From Candidatus Paceibacter normanii SCGC AAA255-P19 (lineage in GTDB: Bacteria; Patescibacteriota; Minisyncoccia; Minisyncoccales; Paceibacteraceae), in assembly GCA_000398025.1 (NCBI GenBank), contig ASKX01000008.1, positions 1 to 19,927 of the forward strand: a DNA stretch of 19,927 nucleotides. The letters run 5' to 3'. Below, in pieces: positions 1 through 5,543 of the stretch; position 1 is the first letter of the stretch; each line of letters begins with the position of its first letter. A program made the translations under genes and the position numbers. Under the pieces are notes generated by a model. It searched no databases and was not told where the DNA came from. It saw nothing but the letters and a program-made list of their open reading frames with translations.

Positions 1-1087
1 GATAAGAAGGGGCGTAATAGTCGCCGGTCCCCACCGTCATGGCTAAAACTTCACCGGTTTCAGGCGAAATTGCTACCAAACCAGCATTGTGAGCGTTGTA
101 ATTTTTATTCCTTTTTATTCCTTCTCTAACCACTTCTTCGGCAATCTTTTGCAGCTCCCAATCCAGAGAAGTATAAACCTTTAACCCCTTTTCTCTCAGA
201 AAATCCTCACCATACTTTTCTTCTAACAAATTTTGGACCCAGAGAGTAAAATAAGGAGCTTTAATCGCCTGGCGGACTTCAGCAAATTCAATCTCTTTTT
301 CTCTGGCCTGACGGGCTAAGGGCTGTTCGATAAAACCCTCTTCGACCATTCTGTCTAAAACATAATCTTTTCTATCTAAAAGCTCTTCTTTGTGGCTGCC
401 ATAAGGAGAGAGCCGGCTAGGGGCTTGGATGAGAGCAGCTAAAACTGCCGCTTCCTCCAAAGAAAGTTCAGAGGCTGGTTTCTTGAAGTAGGTCTGGCTG
501 GCGGCTTCCGCTCCATAACAATTAGAGCCAAAAGGTACTTGGTTCAAATACCATTCTAAAATTTGGTCTTTAGAATAACGTCGGTCTAACTCCAGAGAAA
601 GCACTACCTCTCTAATTTTTCTTTCAGCCGTTTTTTCGATTGTTAAAAAAGCTGAGCGAATCAACTGCTGAGGAAGGGTAGAACCGCCATAGACCGGCCT
701 AAGAAGCTGGAAATCGGCTAAGACTGCCCTAATCACCCCCTTCAAATCTATTCCAAAATGATTATAAAAATCGGCATCTTCAGCTGCAATCACTGCCTGT
801 TTTAAACGCTCCGGGAATTTGTCTAAAGAGACCAGAGTTCTTTTTTCTTCGCCATATATTTCATATAAAAGGACCTCTCCAGTACGGTCGTAGATTTTGG
901 TTGATTGGGGGAATGGGCGCTCGGTAAACTTTTCTGGCCGAGGAAGATCTTTAGCATAATAGATAAAGACCAAAAACCCTCCCAAGAAGAGAACAAAGCA
1001 AAGAAAGAGTAACAACTTAAAAAGAAAAAAAGCCGTTCTCTTTTTGCTTTTTTGGAAAGTTTGGAGGCGTCTTTTTCTTTCGGGCAT
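1..1087 (-). CDS. Class A penicillin-binding protein (transglycosylase/transpeptidase), N-terminal part, cut by window edge
   Basis: This bifunctional cell-wall enzyme polymerises lipid II into glycan strands and cross-links the peptides outside the membrane. About 362 residues are visible. A basic N-terminus is followed by one membrane helix (about 20-44). The GT51 transglycosylase domain shows EDADFYNH with catalytic Glu near 103, GGSTLPQQ near 134-141, and the RKIRE and ILEWYLNQVPFG motifs. The start of the transpeptidase part is visible (GLKVYTSLDWELQKIAEE), but the window ends before the SxxK serine motif. The usual GGSTITQQ is altered to GGSTLPQQ. Start: ATG at 1087; an in-frame ATG at 1099 is the alternative, but it overlaps a -10-like TAAAAT (1098-1103). 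The gene lies downstream of a small acidic ORF and a hairpin. Family assignment is secure; the exact paralogue is not. Confidence 0.93.
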   Translation of the reverse strand, partial: MPERKRRLQTFQKSKKRTAFFLFKLLLFLCFVLFLGGFLVFIYYAKDLPRPEKFTERPFPQSTKIYDRTGEVLLYEIYGEEKRTLVSLDKFPERLKQAVIAAEDADFYNHFGIDLKGVIRAVLADFQLLRPVYGGSTLPQQLIRSAFLTIEKTAERKIREVVLSLELDRRYSKDQILEWYLNQVPFGSNCYGAEAASQTYFKKPASELSLEEAAVLAALIQAPSRLSPYGSHKEELLDRKDYVLDRMVEEGFIEQPLARQAREKEIEFAEVRQAIKAPYFTLWVQNLLEEKYGEDFLREKGLKVYTSLDWELQKIAEEVVREGIKRNKNYNAHNAGLVAISPETGEVLAMTVGTGDYYAPSY

Positions 1088-1155
1088 AATCAAATTCATT
1101 TTATCATCATTTTTGAATAAAAAAAGCCCTTAAAGTAGGCCCGTTGTTGTTTTAG

Positions 1156-1183
1156 CTAAAACCCCCTTGGCAGGGGGCTTTAG
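1156..1183 (-). terminator. GC-rich hairpin after the 37-aa ORF, probable terminator
   Basis: On the minus strand CTAAAGCCCCC pairs with GGGGGTTTTAG around a 6-nt loop, giving 11 pairs including one G-T. It starts one base after the stop codon of the small acidic ORF. The T-run is short (TTTT) and partly inside the stem, so efficiency is uncertain. It would separate the mini-gene from the penicillin-binding protein gene. Confidence 0.5.
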
Positions 1184-1297
1184 TTATTCAGCTTCTACTC
1201 CACCTTTATCGTCCTCTGGGGTTTCGGGAGTAGCTTCTTCTTCTTTCTCCTCGTCTTCGCAGACAAAAGGAGTTAAAACTTTGTCTTCGTAAACCAT
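1184..1297 (-). CDS. Small acidic protein of 37 aa, unknown function
   Basis: The ORF runs from ATG at 1297 to TAA at 1184-1186. It begins MVYEDKVLTPFVCEDEE and continues as a Glu/Asp-rich tail with Pro, Thr and Gly. There is one cysteine, no membrane segment and no recognisable domain. The opening resembles the start of small zinc-ribbon proteins of the type xxQDKTLTCxxCG, but the second cysteine and the rest of the ribbon are missing, so this may be coincidence. Support for it being real: a near-perfect sigma70-type promoter about 120 nt upstream, a structured leader, and a GC-rich hairpin right after the stop. Only a weak GAGA precedes the ATG. I do not recognise the protein and give it no function. 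Confidence 0.5.
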   Translation of the reverse strand: MVYEDKVLTPFVCEDEEKEEEATPETPEDDKGGVEAE

Positions 1298-1329
1298 GTT
1301 TTTTTTCTCGGTTATTTATTAATTAGGAA

Positions 1330-1346
1330 CTCCGCTTGAGGCGGAG
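1330..1346. repeat. Short inverted repeat in the mini-gene leader
   Basis: CTCCGC and GCGGAG flank a 5-nt loop, a perfect 6-bp stem. It lies in the predicted leader of the 37-aa ORF, about 33 nt before its ATG, and is the second hairpin of that leader. Confidence 0.5.
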
Positions 1347-1378
1347 CGAGTAATGATATTCAATTGGCTTCGACCTTT

Positions 1379-1409
1379 CCAAACATATAAAACTAGTTTA
1401 TATGTTTGG
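1379..1409. repeat. Perfect 13-bp inverted repeat at the predicted 5' end of the mini-gene transcript
   Basis: The arms CCAAACATATAAA and TTTATATGTTTGG are exact reverse complements around a 5-nt centre. The repeat begins about 10 nt downstream of the predicted start of transcription (about 1419, minus strand). It could be a 5' stabilising hairpin in the RNA or a dimeric operator in DNA; the sequence alone does not decide. Confidence 0.75.
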
Positions 1410-1425
1410 TGGGTTCTACACAACT

Positions 1426-1453
1426 ATTATACACGCCTAAAGAGACTTGTCAA
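1426..1453 (-). promoter_or_regulatory. Consensus sigma70-type promoter for the 37-aa acidic ORF
   Basis: The minus strand has TTGACA (1448-1453), a 16-nt spacer and TATAAT (1426-1431), both hexamers matching consensus exactly. It overlaps the 3' end of the upstream nuclease gene and points at the small acidic ORF, with predicted start near 1419. It is the best promoter by eye in this window. Confidence 0.7.
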
Positions 1454-1766
1454 GAGGCCGAACTCTATGGGCGTTGATTTTTTCTTTTCTGAATCTCTTT
1501 CGCTTTTTATCCCAACACCAAATCTCCACTGAAAGCTCTACCTTATATTCCTTAAGAAAGCTCATTATCTTTTTTCTTCTAGCTGAGACGTTAGATAAAG
1601 TAGTCAGCTGGATATTCTTTTTTTGTCTTCCTTTTAAGGCCAGCACGTCGATAATCCCAAAAACATCGGTCTGTTTATATCTTATTTTTGGAGGCCACCA
1701 GACAATCCAGCCCGCGGCCTGTAGTTCTCGAATTGCCTTTTTTCTGGTAACTGTTTCTTTGGGCAT
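1437..1766 (-). CDS. Small PD-(D/E)XK-like nuclease-fold protein (109 aa)
   Basis: The protein has an N-terminal helix (residues about 5-20), then GWIVWWPPK, then DVFGIIDVLAL, then a beta strand with IQLTT, followed by SNVSARRKKI. This order (helix, G-x2-D acidic strand, next strand ending Q-x-T, basic helix) matches PD-(D/E)XK restriction-endonuclease-like folds such as small phage or Hjc-type nucleases, where the second motif is normally E/Q-x-K. Here it is Q-x-T, so catalytic competence is uncertain. It follows yebC by about 60 nt on the same strand, probably in one operon. Start is ATG at 1766. DNA target and role are unknown; a resolvase or repair nuclease is possible. Confidence 0.7.
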   Translation of the reverse strand: MPKETVTRKKAIRELQAAGWIVWWPPKIRYKQTDVFGIIDVLALKGRQKKNIQLTTLSNVSARRKKIMSFLKEYKVELSVEIWCWDKKRKRFRKEKINAHRVRPLDKSL

Positions 1767-1788
1767 CGAATTTTTACATCTTCAAGGC

Positions 1789-1809
1789 GAAGAGAACTAT
1801 GTTCTCTTC
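1789..1809. repeat. Perfect 9-bp hairpin between yebC and the nuclease gene
   Basis: GAAGAGAAC and GTTCTCTTC flank a 3-nt loop. It sits in the 61-nt spacer between yebC and the downstream nuclease gene. No T-run follows on the minus strand, so it is more likely an RNA-processing or stability hairpin than a classical terminator. Confidence 0.55.
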
Positions 1810-1818
1810 TTCATCTTC

Positions 1819-1837
1819 GCTTCCTCTTCACGGAAGC
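1819..1837. repeat. Short palindromic repeat spanning the yebC stop codon
   Basis: GCTTCC and GGAAGC flank a 7-nt loop; the yebC TGA (1828-1830) lies in the loop. A near copy, with the same CTTCGCTTCC and ACGGAAGCT shoulders, occurs at 9801-9818 over another gene's end. Confidence 0.5.
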
Positions 1838-2550
1838 TTGATATTAGAATATATTTCTTGGACGGCGTCATTTTCGTCCAGGGCCTCAAAAAGCTTTTGG
1901 CAGGACTGACTGTCTTTTTCTCCCAGCTTAATTTGTTCTTTGGCTACCCAGTCCAGAGAGGCTGCTTTAATCTCGACGCCTTTATTCTCTAGGTTTTTCT
2001 TAACTTTTTCCAGCTCTTCGGGCTTAGTATAAACATCTAAAAGGTTTTCTCGCCAATCAATATCTTCAGCCCCAGCCTCAATGGCTGTTATTTCCAACTC
2101 CTCTTTGATTTTGTCTTGGAGATTAAGAATAATTGCCCCCTTTCTTTCAAAAAGCCATTTGACTGAACCTTCTCCAGCTAGTTTTCCGCCGCTTTGGCTC
2201 AAGATTTGTTTAATTTCTCCTAAGGTCCGGTTTTTGTTGTCAGTGATGCCCTCGATAATGATAGCTATTCCACCTGGGCCGTAAGCTTCAAAAACAATAC
2301 TTTCTAGAGCCTCTCCTTTTAATTCTCCAGTTCCTTTTTTGATAGCTCTTTCAACGTTATCTTTTGGCATGTTGAAAATCTTCGCTTTTTCTGTGGCTAA
2401 TCTTAAAGCAGAATTGGTTTCAGGATCTCCGCCTTTTTCTTTCGCCGCAACCGAAATTACCCTCGAAAGCTTCGAGAAAATATTCCCTCGTTTTTTATCT
2501 TCAGTCTCTTTGGTTCTCTTTATCGATTTGAAATGACTATGTCCTGACAT
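1828..2550 (-). CDS. yebC: YebC/PmpR (TACO1) family protein
   Basis: The protein has 240 aa, the usual family length. The N-terminus MSGHSHFKSIKRTKETEDKKRG matches the conserved MAGHSKWxNIKHRKxxxDxKRG, followed by FSKLSRVISVAAKEKGGDP, NMPKDNVERAIKKGTG and YGPGGIAIIIE. The family was first described as transcriptional regulators; more recent work links members to translation of difficult stretches such as polyproline and to mitochondrial translation (TACO1). The start ATG is 4 nt past the end of the frame encoding the lamin-tail protein's anchor, so it is probably cotranscribed with it. Its last codons and stop fall inside a small palindrome (1819-1837). Family call is secure; molecular role is from family knowledge. 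Confidence 0.95.
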   Translation of the reverse strand: MSGHSHFKSIKRTKETEDKKRGNIFSKLSRVISVAAKEKGGDPETNSALRLATEKAKIFNMPKDNVERAIKKGTGELKGEALESIVFEAYGPGGIAIIIEGITDNKNRTLGEIKQILSQSGGKLAGEGSVKWLFERKGAIILNLQDKIKEELEITAIEAGAEDIDWRENLLDVYTKPEELEKVKKNLENKGVEIKAASLDWVAKEQIKLGEKDSQSCQKLFEALDENDAVQEIYSNIKLP

Positions 2551-2554
2551 GGCT

Positions 2555-2776
2555 TTAATCCATTTTACTCTTTTTAATTTTATTTTTAAGGATTAAAATA
2601 ATTGTTCCGGAAAAGAGGGCAAGGATTAGAGCAATTATCAAAGGGAGAAAAGAAGAGGGTCCCGCAGGAAGCTGCTTGCCAATAGCGGCTAGTTTTCTTT
2701 CTTTTTTCTTCTCAACCTCCTCAGTTCTAAGGGGTTCAGTTTTTTTTTTCTTGGAGAGCAGGACTTTCCACTTCAA
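2555..2776 (-). CDS. C-terminal membrane anchor in the alternate frame, probable continuation of the lamin-tail protein
   Basis: This frame overlaps the 3' end of the lamin-tail gene and would need a TTG start at 2776 to stand alone. The unique part is a Lys/Glu-rich linker, then one membrane helix (PLIIALILALFSGTIILIL) and a Lys-rich tail. That is exactly the C-terminal anchor expected for a surface lamin-tail protein. An A10 run on the coding strand (T10 at 2740-2749) lies in the overlap. Dropping one A would join the frames into a 312-aa protein. I therefore read it as the displaced end of the same gene rather than an independent gene. The cause could be an assembly error, a real mutation, or slippage at the homopolymer. 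Confidence 0.45.
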   Translation of the reverse strand: MKWKVLLSKKKKTEPLRTEEVEKKKERKLAAIGKQLPAGPSSFLPLIIALILALFSGTIILILKNKIKKSKMD

Positions 2777-3494
2777 GAATCTGAGGGGGTAATTTGTTCG
2801 GCGCGCCGGGAGTTAAAATGTTACTCCAGACCCAGCCAGATTCGGTTTTGTTAAAAGATTCTCCTCGGGGGGCTTTTCCAAAACTAACCAGGTCTATAAC
2901 TTTTCCGTCGGGCCGAAGAATCATTATCTCGTCGCCGCTGTTGTTTAAAGTAATTTTAGTCTCTGGCCGGGCAAGGACTAAAAGTCCTTGAGAGGGGATA
3001 GCTGTTTTTTCTGGAAAAGCATAGGTTTTAGTTTTGCCGACAGTATCTCTGATTTGCCAGCCAGTTAATTCTACTCCAAAGTCATTTTGGTTGAACAATT
3101 CAATCCACTCATTTTCAGAGTCAGCCCCTTCGGGGGAAGGAAGGAGTTCATTAAGAACGACGCTAACAGGATAAACGGTTAATTCAGGCCCTTCTTGTTT
3201 TTCGGTCATAACCCAGGCCAATCCTTCTTTTTTGATATCTTCAACCCTTGCCTTGCTTATGCCTTTTATTCTAGTAAGGTCGTCTAAAGAAGAAAACGGC
3301 CTTAAAGAAATTAACTCTAATGCCCTCGCCTCTCCTATATGAATAATTTTAACTAAATTCTCCAGAGGAGCAGCATTGACATCTATTTTTTCACCCTTCG
3401 CTATCGCTCGGGTAGCAAAAGCAAAATTAACTACCAATAATCCGGTCAAAATATATAAACAGGGAACTAATACAGGCCTTGACAAATTTTCCAT
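2736..3494 (-). CDS. Exported ComEA-type helix-hairpin-helix plus lamin-tail (LTD) domain protein
   Basis: It has 252 aa as read. Residues 8-33 form a signal peptide or anchor. Residues about 37-95 are a ComEA-like tandem helix-hairpin-helix (IDVNAAPLENL, HIGEARALELI, RIKGISKARVEDIKK), which in relatives binds DNA outside the membrane during uptake. Residues about 110-235 are a lamin-tail domain (VVLNELLPSPEGADSENEW, WIELFNQ, LTGWQIRD, GDEIMIL, TPGAPN), an immunoglobulin-like fold frequent in surface or DNA-associated proteins. The frame ends TGA right after an A10 run, without a C-terminal anchor; the anchor is encoded in the other frame (2555-2740). It precedes yebC on the same strand and follows pilB. 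A role in DNA uptake or the cell surface is inference from the HhH domain and the pilus ATPase neighbour. Confidence 0.85.
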   Translation of the reverse strand: MENLSRPVLVPCLYILTGLLVVNFAFATRAIAKGEKIDVNAAPLENLVKIIHIGEARALELISLRPFSSLDDLTRIKGISKARVEDIKKEGLAWVMTEKQEGPELTVYPVSVVLNELLPSPEGADSENEWIELFNQNDFGVELTGWQIRDTVGKTKTYAFPEKTAIPSQGLLVLARPETKITLNNSGDEIMILRPDGKVIDLVSFGKAPRGESFNKTESGWVWSNILTPGAPNKLPPQILEVESPALQEKKN

Positions 3495-3507
3495 AAACTG
3501 TTAAAAT
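3479..3507 (+). promoter_or_regulatory. Sigma70-type promoter for the candidate ncRNA
   Basis: TTGACA at 3479-3484, a 17-nt spacer, and TAAAAT at 3502-3507. Predicted start is about 3514, just before a structured region that ends in a T-run. The promoter overlaps the first codons of the divergently oriented lamin-tail gene. Confidence 0.65.
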
Positions 3508-3513
3508 ATAGAA

Positions 3514-3658
3514 TCAATCTTGATGTAAAAGCAGTCCCGGGACTGGGGGCGGGAGTCTTCTTTAGACGGATAATCTGGCTTAGGCGAGATTACTCCTTAA
3601 AAAGATTCTAAACTTAAGTCCCTAGTGCTCAAGTGCCCCCAGCTCCGGGGCTGTTTTT
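3514..3658 (+). ncRNA. Candidate structured non-coding RNA, about 145 nt, family unknown
   Basis: It lies in the gap between the pilB 3' end and the lamin-tail gene start, both on the minus strand. A promoter points in; the RNA opens with a small hairpin (ATCAA/TTGAT). A long closing helix pairs 3527-3550 with 3635-3658, 24 positions with one A-C mismatch and a few G-T pairs; the outermost pairs are A-T and involve the final T-run. The interior (3551-3634) has smaller inverted repeats: GTCT/AGAC (3555-3567), TAATCT/AGATTA (3571-3592) and CTTAA/TTAAG. The left arm also contains a self-complementary 14-mer, CAGTCCCGGGACTG, so alternative folds exist. No convincing ORF lies inside. The long terminal helix recalls 6S RNA, but I see no firm match to 6S, SRP RNA or tmRNA. 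The 3' T-run overlaps the pilB stop codon on the other strand. Confidence 0.55.
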
Positions 3659-3669
3659 AATAAACAGCC
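3649..3669. repeat. Hairpin over the pilB stop codon
   Basis: On the minus strand GGCTGTTT pairs with AAACAGCC, and the pilB TAA (3657-3659) lies between the arms. It competes with the closing helix of the candidate ncRNA on the opposite strand. It may end or protect the pilB message, though no T-run follows. Confidence 0.45.
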
Positions 3670-4964
3670 ACTCTCTCTATTTCTTCTATTGTAGTTGTTC
3701 CTTCTAAAACTTTGATTAGTCCGTCTTGACGCATGGTTATCATGCCTCTTTTAACTGCTTCCTCTCGAAGAGCAGCAATGGAAGGGTTTTTTAGAATAAA
3801 CTTTTCCATTTTATCGTCGACTAGAAAAGCCTCAAAAATGCCGAGCCGACCCCGGTAACCGGTATAGTTACAATGCTTACAACCTTTGACTTTAGGGATT
3901 TTCATCGCCTTCCCGATCTTAGGAATTTTCACTTGCTGAGGAATTCCTTTTAATTCTTTTTTTATCTTTTTTGATTCTTGAGGGGTGGGGTTTTTAAGTT
4001 CAAGGCATTTTGGGCAGACCTTTCTGACTAATCTTTGAGCCACTGCCATGTTAATGGCTGGGCCAATATCAGTCGGCCTGGCTCCTAGATTAACCAACCT
4101 AGCAATGGTGCCAGCTGCGTCATTAGTGTGGAGAGTGGTCAAGACTAGGTGACCGGTGAGGGAAGCTTGAAGGGCAATTTCGCAGGTTTTTAAATCCCTA
4201 ATTTCTCCCACTAAAATAACGTCCGGGTCTTGACGCATAATTGATTTTAACCCCGAAGCAAAGTCATAACCTTTTTTAGGGGCTACTTGGGTTTGAGAAG
4301 CTTCTTTCAAATGATACTCAATAGGATCCTCGATGGTGATAATTTTAATTTCTGGCCGGTGAATCTTCTTTAAAAAAGCATAGAGAGTAGTAGTTTTCCC
4401 TGAGCCAGTGGGGCCGGTAACAATAACCATTCCGTTCGGTTTTTTAATTTCTTTTTTGAAAAGCTCCAACAAATCCTCTCTTAAGCCCAAAACTTCAATG
4501 TCGCGTAGATTTTTTGGATTTAAAACTCGCAGAACAAATGATTCTCCGTGTTCTGAGGGGAGAGTGGAAGACCTAATTTCAACATCTCCTTTTTCCAAAA
4601 TAACGGAAAAACGTCCATCTTGGGGGCGGTCGGTAATGTTTAATTTAATTCCAGAAAGAAGCTTAAGCCGAGAGAGGATTGTTTGGTAAAGTTTTTTTTC
4701 AAAAAAAAGAAGGTCTTGCAAGACCCCGTCGACTCTAACTCGCATTTTCACTTTTTCCTCTTTTGGTTCAATGTGAATATCCGAAGCATTTAGAGAAACC
4801 GCACCTCCCAAGACAACTTCAAGAATTTCAGTGATATTTCCAGTCAAAGAAGTTTCCACTCTTTCTTTAAAATCAGAAACGTTCTTTATCTTCTTTTGGA
4901 TTTTCTTGAGATTGGCTGGAGAAATTTCTATTCCGCCAGTAATTCTTTTTGAAACTTCCGGCAT
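3657..4964 (-). CDS. pilB: Type IV pilus/type II secretion assembly ATPase (PilB/GspE family), short form
   Basis: This hexameric cytoplasmic ATPase drives pilus extension or secretion. It has 435 aa. All core motifs are visible: Walker A GPTGSGKTTT, the Asp box ITIEDPIEYH, Walker B DPDVILVGEIRD, the His box LTGHLVLTTLHTND, and a CPKC...CKHC tetracysteine zinc site that separates PilB/GspE from the retraction ATPase PilT. The N-terminus is only about 40 residues before the N2-type region (ASDIHIEP), so the usual N1 domain that docks to the inner-membrane platform is absent or very reduced. The start ATG at 4964 lacks a clear Shine-Dalgarno. The neighbouring HhH-lamin-tail gene suggests, but does not prove, a competence or surface function. 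A GspE-like paralogue is the alternative. Confidence 0.93.
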   Translation of the reverse strand: MPEVSKRITGGIEISPANLKKIQKKIKNVSDFKERVETSLTGNITEILEVVLGGAVSLNASDIHIEPKEEKVKMRVRVDGVLQDLLFFEKKLYQTILSRLKLLSGIKLNITDRPQDGRFSVILEKGDVEIRSSTLPSEHGESFVLRVLNPKNLRDIEVLGLREDLLELFKKEIKKPNGMVIVTGPTGSGKTTTLYAFLKKIHRPEIKIITIEDPIEYHLKEASQTQVAPKKGYDFASGLKSIMRQDPDVILVGEIRDLKTCEIALQASLTGHLVLTTLHTNDAAGTIARLVNLGARPTDIGPAINMAVAQRLVRKVCPKCLELKNPTPQESKKIKKELKGIPQQVKIPKIGKAMKIPKVKGCKHCNYTGYRGRLGIFEAFLVDDKMEKFILKNPSIAALREEAVKRGMITMRQDGLIKVLEGTTTIEEIERVAVY

Positions 4965-4999
4965 GGCGAGTTAAAATTAAGATAGCTTCAGGTTTTTTA

Positions 5000-5028
5000 A
5001 CTTTATCTTATTTTTCCTTAAAAGTCAA
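5000..5028 (-). promoter_or_regulatory. Probable pilB promoter
   Basis: On the minus strand TTGACT (5023-5028), a 17-nt spacer and TAAAGT (5000-5005). This gives a leader of about 30 nt before the pilB ATG. It lies between the divergent pilB and tsaE genes. Confidence 0.5.
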
Positions 5029-5032
5029 TCCA

Positions 5033-5069
5033 TTCGACATGCTCAGGATTGATGTTGAGCAAAGTCGAA
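5033..5069. repeat. REP-like palindrome upstream of tsaE
   Basis: The nested stem is TTCGAC/GTCGAA outside and GCTCA/TGAGC inside. It is the same type as the palindrome at 17480-17519 (TTCGA..GCTCAGG core). It lies between pilB and tsaE and would be translated if tsaE were started too early. Confidence 0.65.
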
Positions 5070-5075
5070 ACATCA

Positions 5076-5543
5076 ATGAGATTTAAAAAATATTTAACCA
5101 AAAACCCTTCAGAAACAAAAAAATTGGGCAAAAGCTTAGCTCAAAAGATTTTGGAAAGCTCGCCTAAAAAAGGAGCTTTTGTTTTGGGGCTAGAAGGAGA
5201 TTTGGGAGGAGGAAAGACTACCTTTTTACAAGGATTTGCCAAGGGGTTAGGAATAAAACAGAAGATATTAAGTCCCACCTTCATCATTATGAGAAAATTT
5301 CTAATTTCTAATTCCAAATTTCTAAACTTTTATCATATTGACTGCTATCGAATTAAGAAGCCGAGAGAAATTCTAAACTTAGGCTTTAAGGAAATTATTA
5401 CTGATCCTCAGAACGTTGTGGCTATAGAGTGGGCAAACCGCATCAGAAAAATATTGTCCCAAGGCCGACTCTTAATTAGCTTTGAATTGGTAGATAAAAA
5501 TACTAGAAAAATTAAAATATGGAAAAGAAAAAAAAACGTTTAA
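5076..5543 (+). CDS. tsaE: tRNA threonylcarbamoyladenosine biosynthesis ATPase TsaE
   Basis: This P-loop ATPase works with TsaD and TsaB to form t6A37 in ANN-decoding tRNAs. It has 155 aa from the chosen start. Motifs: Walker A GDLGGGKTTF, SPTF switch segment, YHIDCYR and IEWANRI. I chose ATG at 5076 because the in-frame upstream ATG at 5052 would translate part of a REP-like palindrome and because KKYLTKNPSETKKLG matches the usual N-terminus. The loop between SPTF and YHID is AT-rich and built from an ATTTCTA-type tandem motif (about 5297-5330). The last 25 nt overlap the exonuclease start, so translation is probably coupled. Confidence 0.93.
   Translation: MRFKKYLTKNPSETKKLGKSLAQKILESSPKKGAFVLGLEGDLGGGKTTFLQGFAKGLGIKQKILSPTFIIMRKFLISNSKFLNFYHIDCYRIKKPREILNLGFKEIITDPQNVVAIEWANRIRKILSQGRLLISFELVDKNTRKIKIWKRKKNV

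Noticed and set aside
1447..1992. 181-aa plus-strand ORF
   Set aside because: It is antisense to the nuclease and yebC genes, hydrophobic and of no recognisable family; a shadow frame.
3514..3658. 6S RNA or signal recognition particle RNA
   Set aside because: The long closing helix resembles 6S, but the conserved SRP loop (GGAAGG...AGCAG) is absent and I cannot identify a 6S-type open bubble with confidence; left as an unclassified ncRNA.
5049..5075. Longer tsaE with an earlier start (MMLSKVETS...)
   Set aside because: These codons lie in a REP-like palindrome and TsaE proteins begin near the ATG at 5076.
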